A program made the translations under genes and the position numbers. A DNA stretch of 64,000 nt. Source: Sphingopyxis sp. PAMC25046 (GTDB taxonomy: Bacteria; Pseudomonadota; Alphaproteobacteria; Sphingomonadales; Sphingomonadaceae). The stretch lies in assembly GCF_004795895.1 (NCBI RefSeq), contig NZ_CP039250.1:2480001-2544000 (forward strand), read 5' to 3'. Under the pieces are notes generated by a model that had not been told where the DNA came from, made no database searches, and was given only the letters and a program-made list of their open reading frames with translations. Below, piece after piece: positions 1-6,266 of the stretch. How positions within the stretch are numbered: the stretch's first letter is position 1; every line of letters begins with the position of its first letter.

Positions 1-384
1 GGCATCTTCGGCAAGGCTCGTCTTGTCCTTCTGTAGCGAGTGCAGCACCTTTTCGGCGCCTTCGAAGCAGAGATAGGCGCCGCCGATCATCAAGAGCGGC
101 GTGATCGCCCATTGCGCGATCGCCGACAGCAGTAGCAGCGCGGGCAGGATCAGCACCAGCTTGTTGAAGATGGACCCCTTGGTGATCCGCCAGATGATCG
201 GCAGTTCGCGGTCGGGAGTAAAGCCGGTGACGTAACGCGGCGTCACCGCGGTATCGTCGACGACCACCCCCGCCGCCTTGACCCCGGCCTTCGACGCCGC
301 GGCGCCGATATCGTCGATGCTCGCGGCGGCGACCTTCGCGATCGTCGCGATGTCGTCGAGCAGGGCGAAAAGGCCGGAAGGCAT
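1..384 (-). CDS. DUF808 family inner-membrane protein (YedI-like), 3' part cut by window edge
   Basis: The reverse strand reads from ATG at 384 (MPSGLFALLDDIATIAKVAA) through 128 codons to the window edge without a stop. The opening with its LDDIA, ASIDDIG and KAAGVVVDDTAVTPRYV stretches is typical of DUF808 (YedI) proteins, which are multi-pass membrane proteins of about 300 residues with no established function. A hydrophobic segment (KLVLILPALLLLSAI) begins near residue 75. The gene lies 20 bp behind the aminotransferase on the same strand and may be co-transcribed with it. The family call is confident; the role is unknown. Confidence 0.85.
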   Translation of the reverse strand, partial: MPSGLFALLDDIATIAKVAAASIDDIGAAASKAGVKAAGVVVDDTAVTPRYVTGFTPDRELPIIWRITKGSIFNKLVLILPALLLLSAIAQWAITPLLMIGGAYLCFEGAEKVLHSLQKDKTSLAEDA

Positions 385-404
385 AAGGGTTTGGTCTTTC
401 TGTG

Positions 405-1778
405 TTAAAGCGCGCGCAGTTTCGGCATCACCTCATCCAAGGATTTGCGGATGATAGCAACCATCTCGTCGATCTGCTGTGTGGTGATGATGAGCGGCGG
501 GCACATGACGAGGCTGTCGCGGATGCCGCGCACCATCAGGCCGTTCGCGATACACGCGTCGCGCGCCATCGGCCCCGCCGTACCCTCGGCGCCGCCGAAA
601 CGTGCACGCGTTTCCTTGTCGGCAACAATCTCGACCGCGCCGAGCAGCCCCACCGAGCGCGTCTCGCCGACGAGCGGGTGATCGTTCAGCGTCGCCAACG
701 CCTTCGCCAAATGCGGGCCGGTGACGCTGCCCGTGCGCTCGACGAGACCTTCGCGCTCGATAATCTCGATATTCTTGAGCGCGACCGCCGCGGCAACCGG
801 GTGCCCCGAATAGGTGAAGCCATGCACGAAATCGCCGCCGGTCTTGAGCGCGTCGACGACATGGCTCGCCACCGCGGTCGCCGAGATCGGCAGATATCCC
901 GACGACAGCCCCTTCGCCATCGGCATCAGGTCTGGCGTAAAGCCCATCGTTTCGTGGCCCCACATCTTGCCCGTGCGCCCGAACCCGCAGATCACCTCGT
1001 CGGCGACGACGAGCAGGCCATATTTGCGCGCGACCGCCTCGACCTTGGGCCAATAGCCCTTGGGCGGGATGATGACGCCGCCCGCGCCCTGCACCGGCTC
1101 GCCGATGAAGGCGGCGCAATTTTCGGGGCCGACCTCGAGAATCTTGTCCTCGATCGCCTGCACACAGGCGTCGCAGAATTCCTCCTCGGTCATCCCCTGC
1201 CCTTCGCCATAGGCATAGGGCTGGCGTACATGTTCGACGCCGGGGATCGGCAGGTCGCCCTGCGCGTGCATCGCCTTCATACCCCCAAGCGAAACGCCCG
1301 CGACGGTCGATCCGTGATAGGCGTTCCAGCGGCTGATGAAGATCGTGCGCTTGGGTTCGCCCTTCAGCTTCCAATAATGGCGCACCATGCGGAACACCGT
1401 ATCGTTCGCTTCGCTGCCCGAGGCGTTGAAGAAGATGTGCGGCAGGCGGTTTCCGGTCAGGCTCGCGATCTTTGCCGCGAGTGTCACCGTGGGCGGCGTC
1501 GCGGTCTTGAAGAAGGTGTTGTAGAAGGGCAGCTCGCGCATCTGCGCCGCCGCCGCCTCGACCAGTTCTTCGCGGCCGTAGCCGACATTGACGCACCAGA
1601 GGCCCGCCATGCCGTCGAGGATGCGGTGGCCGTCGCCGTCGGTGATGTAGCAGCCCTCGGCATGGGTGATGATGCGGCTGCCGCCCAAAGCTTCGATTTC
1701 GGCCCAGTCAGCCTGTGCGGGAAGATGATGCGCGACGTCGAGGCGGCGCAGTTCGGCGATGTCGTGATTGCGGGGCAT
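405..1778 (-). CDS. class III PLP aminotransferase, putrescine/omega-amino acid:pyruvate type
   Basis: This 457-residue protein is a fold-type I, class III (omega) aminotransferase. The cofactor-binding lysine lies in MAKGLSSGYLPIS, the PLP-stacking region is NASGSEANDTVFRM, and VADEVICGFGRTGKMWG carries the PLP-ring aspartate. Length and motifs match the SpuC / putrescine:pyruvate and beta-alanine:pyruvate aminotransferase group. It lies downstream of a PuuD-like gamma-glutamyl hydrolase on the same strand, which suggests polyamine or omega-amino-acid breakdown. The exact amine donor cannot be read from sequence. GABA or beta-alanine transaminase are alternatives. Confidence 0.85.
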   Translation of the reverse strand: MPRNHDIAELRRLDVAHHLPAQADWAEIEALGGSRIITHAEGCYITDGDGHRILDGMAGLWCVNVGYGREELVEAAAAQMRELPFYNTFFKTATPPTVTLAAKIASLTGNRLPHIFFNASGSEANDTVFRMVRHYWKLKGEPKRTIFISRWNAYHGSTVAGVSLGGMKAMHAQGDLPIPGVEHVRQPYAYGEGQGMTEEEFCDACVQAIEDKILEVGPENCAAFIGEPVQGAGGVIIPPKGYWPKVEAVARKYGLLVVADEVICGFGRTGKMWGHETMGFTPDLMPMAKGLSSGYLPISATAVASHVVDALKTGGDFVHGFTYSGHPVAAAVALKNIEIIEREGLVERTGSVTGPHLAKALATLNDHPLVGETRSVGLLGAVEIVADKETRARFGGAEGTAGPMARDACIANGLMVRGIRDSLVMCPPLIITTQQIDEMVAIIRKSLDEVMPKLRAL

Positions 1779-1881
1779 GTCAAAACTCCTGATTGTCTGG
1801 AAACCGAAAGAACCGGGTCCGAAAATCAGGGCGAGAAACTGATCCGCGCGAGATAGCGGTCGTAGCGGGTGACGCGGCGGT

Positions 1882-2622
1882 TCATAGCTCGCCTCTTAAC
1901 GCGCGGCCGAGGAGGTGGAAATAGGTCTGGCTCTGGTCGTTTGCGTCGGCCTGCCATTCGGGATGCCATTGCACCGCGAGCAGCGGCGCGCCGTTCGGCC
2001 GCGCGCTATAGGCCTCGACCAGTCCGTCGGGCGCGCGCGCCTCGACCGCCAGCCCGTCAGCGAGGGCGCCGATACCCTGATAATGAACCGAATTCACGTC
2101 GAGCGACGGCGCGCCATAGGCGGAGGCGAGCAAGCCGCCTTCGACCAGATCGACCTGATGATGATGGTCGAACATGCCGTCGAAGCCGACGCCATCGGGC
2201 GCATGATGGTGGAGCAGTTCGTCGCTCGCCGACGTGTCGCGGCGCAATGTGCCGCCGAGCGCGACATTAATCTCCTGAAAGCCTCGACAAATGCCGAACA
2301 GCGGGCGCTGCGCCGCGATGACTGCCTCGACCAGTTCGGTCATCATGCGATCACGATCGGGATCGAAGGGCCCCTCGCCTTCGGACGGATCGCCGTAGCG
2401 CGCGGGTTCGACGTTCGACGGCGTGCCCGTGAGCAACACCCCGTCTAGCCGCCCGACGATCTCGGTGGCGCGCATATAGTCTGGAAGCGACGGAATGATC
2501 AGCGCCGCACAATCGGCATGGCGCATCGCTGCGGTCGCGTAGCGGTTGATCACCGTCTGCGCGACCTCGGTCCCGACGGTGCGGTTGCAGGCGATGATGC
2601 CGAGGACGGGACGTTGCGACAT
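1882..2622 (-). CDS. class I glutamine amidotransferase-like gamma-glutamyl hydrolase (PuuD-like)
   Basis: The protein has 246 residues when started at the ATG at 2622; a GTG at 2631 would add three residues, and neither start has a strong ribosome site. It shows the peptidase C26 pattern: the nucleophile cysteine in FGICRGFQEINVALGG and the His-Glu pair in VQWHPEW. Members split gamma-glutamyl amides. PuuD acts on gamma-glutamyl-GABA in the glutamylated putrescine pathway. The downstream aminotransferase supports amine catabolism. No glutamate-putrescine ligase or oxidase is visible in the window, so the pathway is inferred. Confidence 0.82.
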   Translation of the reverse strand: MSQRPVLGIIACNRTVGTEVAQTVINRYATAAMRHADCAALIIPSLPDYMRATEIVGRLDGVLLTGTPSNVEPARYGDPSEGEGPFDPDRDRMMTELVEAVIAAQRPLFGICRGFQEINVALGGTLRRDTSASDELLHHHAPDGVGFDGMFDHHHQVDLVEGGLLASAYGAPSLDVNSVHYQGIGALADGLAVEARAPDGLVEAYSARPNGAPLLAVQWHPEWQADANDQSQTYFHLLGRALRGEL

Positions 2623-2715
2623 GGCGCCCACGCTGCCGGGTTTCGTGGACGGGCGCCAGCGAAATATGGGGCGGAGAACTGGCTTCCGATTAGAGGTGGG
2701 GAGGGGACGTTCCTT

Positions 2716-2813
2716 TAGCCGTCGCCCCCGCGAAGGCGGGGGCCGCTGTCGGTTTACGCAGCGCCTCAGAGTAAGCCCGCTGGCGGCCCCCGCCTTCGCG
2801 GGGGCGACGGCTA
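2716..2813. repeat. 98-bp palindromic repeat element, copy 1
   Basis: Two arms of about 31 bases (starting TAGCCGTCGCCCCCGCGAAG and ending in its reverse complement) flank a loop containing GGTTTACGCAGCGCC. A second copy of equal length lies at 62026-62123 and differs at 6 of 98 positions. The element sits in the 294-bp gap between the end of the F0 operon and the PuuD-like gene. It resembles a REP/MITE-type intergenic repeat and could form a very stable hairpin in RNA. Nothing else is evident in this gap apart from the atp terminator. Confidence 0.85.
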
Positions 2814-2863
2814 GTTCCGGCCGCGATCGGCCATTCGGCTAAAACCTGCCACATCACCCAAAG

Positions 2864-2889
2864 CAAAACGCCCGCGAAAACCGCGGGCG
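2864..2889 (-). terminator. intrinsic terminator of the F0 ATP synthase operon
   Basis: On the minus strand an 8-bp perfect GC stem (CGCCCGCG at 2869-2876 against 2882-2889) with a 5-base loop is followed by TTTTGC. It starts 28 bp past the atpF stop codon, so it is placed to end the atp transcript. Confidence 0.75.
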
Positions 2890-2916
2890 CTTCATTCTCC
2901 GGCGATGTCGAAGGGC

Positions 2917-3447
2917 TCAGCCCTTGACGCCCGCGATGGCCTGATCGACCAGCGCCTTGTCGGCTGCGGCGTCATGCTTGTCGGCAATCAGCTTCGCCGC
3001 CGCTTCGGTCGCCGCCTTCGCGGCAGCGGCGCGAACTTCGGCGAGCGCGCCGGCTTCAGCCGCGGCGATGCGGTCTTCAGCCATCTGCTTGCGGCGCGCG
3101 ATCAGCGCGGTCGCATCGGCCTTCGCCTTGGTCACGAGCGCCTCGGCCTCGGCATCGGCGCGGACGCGCATTTCGTCGGCTTCCTTGGCGGCGTCGGCCA
3201 GCTTCGCCTCATATTCGGCCTTCAGCGATTCGGCGTCGAGACGCAACTGCTCGGCTTCCTTGAGCTGCTTCGAAATCTCGGCAATCTTGTTGTCGAGCAT
3301 GCCCGCGACCATCGTCGGCACTTTCTTCCACAGCAGGATCGCGATGAAGATCGCCATCGCGATCGACACCCATGTGGTCGCCGTAAGGATACCGAAGGAC
3401 GCGGGTTCAGCCGCCCCTTCCGCCATAATCATGAGGAAATCAGCCAT
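2917..3447 (-). CDS. atpF: F0F1 ATP synthase subunit b
   Basis: This is a 176-residue subunit of the peripheral stalk. One N-terminal membrane segment (about residues 21-40, TATTWVSIAMAIFIAILLWK) is followed by a long Ala/Glu/Lys-rich helix (IAEISKQLKEAEQLRLDAES and onward), which dimerises with b' to hold F1 against the rotor. The gene is the last of the F0 operon and its first 8 bases overlap the end of the b' gene, so translation is probably coupled. An intrinsic terminator follows. F1 genes are not adjacent, as is normal in alphaproteobacteria. Confidence 0.93.
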   Translation of the reverse strand: MADFLMIMAEGAAEPASFGILTATTWVSIAMAIFIAILLWKKVPTMVAGMLDNKIAEISKQLKEAEQLRLDAESLKAEYEAKLADAAKEADEMRVRADAEAEALVTKAKADATALIARRKQMAEDRIAAAEAGALAEVRAAAAKAATEAAAKLIADKHDAAADKALVDQAIAGVKG

Positions 3448-3937
3448 GGAGCACCGCCTTCACCGCCGCCTTGGCATCCGCCGCTGCGACCTTCACACCC
3501 GACAGCTTGGCGACGAGGTCACCCGCCGCTTCGGCCGCGACCGCCTCGATCTCCGCCATCGCCGACGTGCGCGCCGCACCGATTTCGGATTCCGCCGCCG
3601 CCAGCTTGCCGGCGAGTTCGGCGTCGACCTTGGCCAGACGCTTTTCGGCGTCCTTTGCGGCCTTGTCCTTAGCGTCGGTTACCGCCTTTTGCGCGGCGGC
3701 GCGGCTCGCGTCGCTCTGCTGGCGGTAGCTTTCTTCCAGGCTGTCGGCCGCGGCGTGCGCGGCTTTCGCCGCCGCCAGATCGTCGGCCACCTTGCGGTCG
3801 CGGGCGTCCACCGTCGCCTCGATCTTCGGCAGCATGCCGCGGCCGATGACGAAAAAGACGAAGCCAAAGGTCAGCAGCACCCAGAAAATCTGCGATGCGG
3901 CGTACCAGCTTTCAGCGAATTGGCTGATTTGAGGCAT
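3440..3937 (-). CDS. atpF2: F0F1 ATP synthase subunit b' (second b-type stalk subunit)
   Basis: This 165-residue paralogue of subunit b has one membrane span near residues 18-34 (IFWVLLTFGFVFFVIG), then a charged alanine-rich coiled coil. Alphaproteobacteria and photosynthetic organisms form a b/b' heterodimer rather than a b2 homodimer. The position between subunit c and subunit b is the standard order. It starts about 70 bp after the atpE stop and overlaps atpF by 8 bases. Confidence 0.92.
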   Translation of the reverse strand: MPQISQFAESWYAASQIFWVLLTFGFVFFVIGRGMLPKIEATVDARDRKVADDLAAAKAAHAAADSLEESYRQQSDASRAAAQKAVTDAKDKAAKDAEKRLAKVDAELAGKLAAAESEIGAARTSAMAEIEAVAAEAAGDLVAKLSGVKVAAADAKAAVKAVLHG

Positions 3938-4007
3938 GGATATACTCGACCGACAAAAGAAAAGCAGTCGCGGGGCCTACTTTAGCGAGCAGACCCCGCA
4001 GACGAAA

Positions 4008-4238
4008 TCAGGCTGCCTTGAGGTACAGCAGGATCGCGATCAGGAACGACAGCAGGCCGAGAAGTTCGGCGGCCGCGAAGCCGATGAACAGGCGGCCCTG
4101 CTGGCCGTCGGCCGCTGCGGGGTTGCGCAGCGCGCTTTCGAGGAAGCTACCGAACACGTTGCCCACACCGATGGCGGCCATACCGGCACCGATAGCGGCC
4201 AGACCGGCGCCGATGAGCGAAGCAGCTTGAACGTCCAT
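4008..4238 (-). CDS. atpE: F0F1 ATP synthase subunit c (rotor ring)
   Basis: This 76-residue hairpin proteolipid has a first helix rich in Gly/Ala ([19 protein letters not shown]), the polar loop RNPAA, and a second helix carrying the proton-binding glutamate, Glu58, in [12 protein letters not shown]. The residues around the carboxylate are not those of sodium-binding rings, so protons are the likely ion. The gene is preceded by AAGGAG (complement at 4246-4251). Subunit c is normally made in excess, and its own strong ribosome site is consistent with that. Confidence 0.96.
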   Translation of the reverse strand: MDVQAASLIGAGLAAIGAGMAAIGVGNVFGSFLESALRNPAAADGQQGRLFIGFAAAELLGLLSFLIAILLYLKAA

Positions 4239-4280
4239 TTTATACTCCTTGGGAAAAACGATAATTATGCAGTTGAAAAA

Positions 4281-5060
4281 TCAGTGCAGATTGATCGCGT
4301 CGTTCAGATAGAGCGACGTGAGCAGCGCGAAAACATAAGCCTGGATGCCCGCCACCAGCAGTTCGAGACCACTGATCCCGATCATCAACGCCATGCTGGG
4401 GAGGCCGACGCCGAGCCCGATCGCGGGGCCGGCTGCGATTCCGTCGATGATGAACGACGCGAACACCTTCATCAGCACGTGACCCGCGGTCATCGCGACG
4501 AAAAGTCGCAGCGCAAGGCTGAACGGACGAACGAGGAACGACACCAGTTCGATAACGGGGATCAGCCACATCAGCCAGATCGGGGTGCCGTGCGGCACGA
4601 AAAGCGAGAAGAAATGGAAGCCGTGGCGCCAGAAACCGACGATCAGCACGATCGCGAAGCTGAGGATCGCGAGCACGCCGGTGATCGCAAAATGGCTGGT
4701 CACGGTAAAGGGGTGCAGGCCAAACAGGCCGAAGGGCATCAGACCCAGCACGTTCAGCATCAGGATGAACATGAAGAGCGAGAAGACATAGGGCGTATAT
4801 TTGCGGCCTTCGGGGCCGATATTCGCGTTCATCATGCTGGAGATGAAGCCGGTGAAGCCCTCGACGGCGACCTGCCAGCGGCCGGGAACGAGCTGACGCT
4901 TCATCCCGCCGATCATGAAGACCCACAGCAAGAGGCCGGCGATCACCATCCACAGCGCGCTGGTGGTAAAGGCAACCTGATGATTGCCGACATGGAACAT
5001 GTCGAACATCTTCTGCACCTCGAACTGGTGCATCGGGTCCACTTTGCCTTGATCCGCCAC
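4281..5060 (-). CDS. atpB: F0F1 ATP synthase subunit a (proton channel)
   Basis: This is a 259-residue polytopic membrane protein. The essential arginine of the proton path is in RPFSLALRLFVAMTAGH, next to the conserved LIPVIELVSFLVRP. The N terminus (MHQFEVQKMF) and the C-terminal GIQAYVFALLTSLYLND match the family. It forms the half-channels facing the c-ring. It lies between atpI and atpE on the same strand, 42 bp before atpE. Confidence 0.95.
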   Translation of the reverse strand: MADQGKVDPMHQFEVQKMFDMFHVGNHQVAFTTSALWMVIAGLLLWVFMIGGMKRQLVPGRWQVAVEGFTGFISSMMNANIGPEGRKYTPYVFSLFMFILMLNVLGLMPFGLFGLHPFTVTSHFAITGVLAILSFAIVLIVGFWRHGFHFFSLFVPHGTPIWLMWLIPVIELVSFLVRPFSLALRLFVAMTAGHVLMKVFASFIIDGIAAGPAIGLGVGLPSMALMIGISGLELLVAGIQAYVFALLTSLYLNDAINLH

Positions 5061-5083
5061 GCGATACCTCGCCTAAAATTCAA

Positions 5084-5413
5084 TCAATCCGGCTTCTTGG
5101 GCCGGACGTTCGCAATCCGAAATATGTTCCTGAAGGCAACGACTATTCCGAGGAACAGCACCGCCAACAGGCCCCAGGGCGACGTGCCGGCAAAATGGTC
5201 GATCGTCCAACCAACCAGCGCGCCGCCACCGATCCCGCCCAGCAGCTCGGCCAGAACGCGATTACCGAGCTTGTAATTCGCATCGGTCTCCGGTCCGGCG
5301 GTCGCTGCGGTCCTTCTTGCTTCTGCGGCTTCGGCCCGGTCCAATCGCTCTTCGAGCGAGACCAGGCGCGAATCCTCAGAGTCAAGTTCCGGATCGCTGC
5401 CATTCCCCGTCAT
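5084..5413 (-). CDS. atpI: ATP synthase assembly protein AtpI
   Basis: This is a small membrane protein of 109 residues. Two hydrophobic segments (LAELLGGIGGGALVGWTI and PWGLLAVLFLGIVVAF) follow a charged N terminus, as in AtpI/Gct proteins that help assemble the c-ring. An upstream ATG at 5422 exists, but a perfect AGGAGG (complement at 5424-5429) touches it directly and lies 9 bases before the ATG at 5413, so the second ATG is chosen. First gene of the F0 operon. Its leader carries a terminator-like hairpin described separately. Confidence 0.88.
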   Translation of the reverse strand: MTGNGSDPELDSEDSRLVSLEERLDRAEAAEARRTAATAGPETDANYKLGNRVLAELLGGIGGGALVGWTIDHFAGTSPWGLLAVLFLGIVVAFRNIFRIANVRPKKPD

Positions 5414-5460
5414 TTGCGCCATCCTCCTGAAACGGAACCGGAAACTCCCGATTCCGCCTG

Positions 5461-5485
5461 CAAAAAAAGGCCCGAAAATTCGGGG
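5461..5485 (-). terminator. terminator-like hairpin in the atp operon leader (possible attenuator)
   Basis: On the minus strand CCCGA...TCGGG (5-6 bp, AT loop) is followed by CC and seven T residues. It lies downstream of the apparent promoter at 5504-5532 and about 48 bases before the atpI start. It could stop read-through from upstream or attenuate atp transcription. The stem is short, so strength is uncertain. Confidence 0.5.
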
Positions 5486-5503
5486 GACCCCTAAGGCGCG
5501 GTC

Positions 5504-5532
5504 CGTTTAGGAACGCGGCCCCATTAAGTCAA
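5504..5532 (-). promoter_or_regulatory. putative promoter of the F0 ATP synthase operon
   Basis: Minus strand: a -35-like TTGACT (complement at 5527-5532), a 17-base spacer and a -10-like TAAACG (complement at 5504-5509). It sits between the ydbL terminator and atpI. The -35 is good and the -10 moderate. Transcription would start near 5497. Confidence 0.5.
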
Positions 5533-5551
5533 TGCTTCTGCTTGTGCGCAC

Positions 5552-5583
5552 AAAAATGCCGCCGCGTTTAGGGGCGCGGCGGC
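5552..5583 (-). terminator. intrinsic terminator after ydbL
   Basis: On the minus strand a 9-bp perfect stem, GCCGCCGCG (5558-5566 against 5575-5583), with an 8-base loop is followed by ATTTTTG. It begins 40 bp after the ydbL stop codon and separates the ydb operon from the atp operon. Confidence 0.8.
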
Positions 5584-5622
5584 ATCTGAGAGCCCTCGGG
5601 CTCCGTTATTCGGTTTCGGATC

Positions 5623-6039
5623 TTACGGGCAGCGCGCGTCGCGTTCGGGCGGGCTCGCGTCGCGCGTTTTCCATACGCCGCCGGGGGTTTGATATTTTTC
5701 GCCCGGCTTGGTCTTCGCGATCAGGTTGCAGCCGCTGGTAAAGGCGAATTGCTCGACCGTGCTGCCGGTCGACTGCGCGCTCGCGGTATAAGCTGCCTTG
5801 CGCTTGATGTTGAGGTCCTGCACCAGCGCGCGGATCGCCGGAGTCGGCGGCGTCGCAAAGCCCAGATAGCCATCTGGCTGCTCGCCGATCTGTCCCGCGG
5901 CGCGCGCGGCGGCATAGGCCGGGTCGCGCTGCGCCATCGCCGACGGCACGGCAAGCGCCACGGCCGCGGTCGTCGCGATCGCGGCAAGGGCCAATCCGGT
6001 CGGTTTCCACTTCGTCATACGCATCACATTCTTCCCCAT
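5623..6039 (-). CDS. ydbL: YdbL family protein (DUF1318), periplasmic
   Basis: The protein has 138 residues with an N-terminal signal peptide (hydrophobic ALAAIATTAAVALAVPSAMA, cleavage likely before QRDP). The mature part contains GQIGEQPDGYLGF and VQDLNIKRKAAYTASA, characteristic of DUF1318. It is the last gene of a three-gene set with ynbE and ydbH, and its ATG overlaps the ynbE stop by one base. In E. coli, YdbL is thought to assist the YdbH-YnbE envelope complex. An intrinsic terminator follows. Confidence 0.85.
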   Translation of the reverse strand: MGKNVMRMTKWKPTGLALAAIATTAAVALAVPSAMAQRDPAYAAARAAGQIGEQPDGYLGFATPPTPAIRALVQDLNIKRKAAYTASAQSTGSTVEQFAFTSGCNLIAKTKPGEKYQTPGGVWKTRDASPPERDARCP

Positions 6040-6266
6040 CAGAATATCTCGCTATTCTGCTCGATGAGCTTTTTGGCATCGCCATCAAGCCTGTACACCA
6101 CTTCCTGCCGGATGTTGATGTTCAGGTTGATCTCGATCGGCTTGTCGGGCGTTTCGATCTGCACGCAGCCCGCAAGGGCCCCTATCAGGGTTGGCGCACC
6201 TATCATCACCGCAACATGCCTGACGTCAATGGTCAGCCTCCTTGCTCCTATCTTGGTTCTCTTCAT
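6039..6266 (-). CDS. ynbE: YnbE-like small outer-membrane lipoprotein
   Basis: This 75-residue protein has a lipobox LAGC near residues 31-34, followed by QIETPDKPIEINLNINIRQE, the hallmark of YnbE. In E. coli, YnbE is an outer-membrane lipoprotein reported to stack onto the C terminus of the AsmA-like protein YdbH and complete a lipid conduit between membranes. The gene overlaps ydbH by 4 bases upstream and ydbL by 1 base downstream, so the three products are probably made together. The N terminus before the lipobox is longer than usual; a shorter start (VMIGAPTLIG) is possible. Confidence 0.82.
   Translation of the reverse strand: MKRTKIGARRLTIDVRHVAVMIGAPTLIGALAGCVQIETPDKPIEINLNINIRQEVVYRLDGDAKKLIEQNSEIF

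Noticed and set aside
1860..1885. Short reading frame starting MNRRVTRYDRY overlapping the end of the PuuD-like gene
   Set aside because: Only about 20 codons, no ribosome site and no similarity; an ordinary intergenic chance frame.
3936..5276. 446-codon plus-strand frame across atpE and atpB
   Set aside because: It covers three certain F0 genes in antisense and has a low-complexity Gln/Glu/Arg composition.
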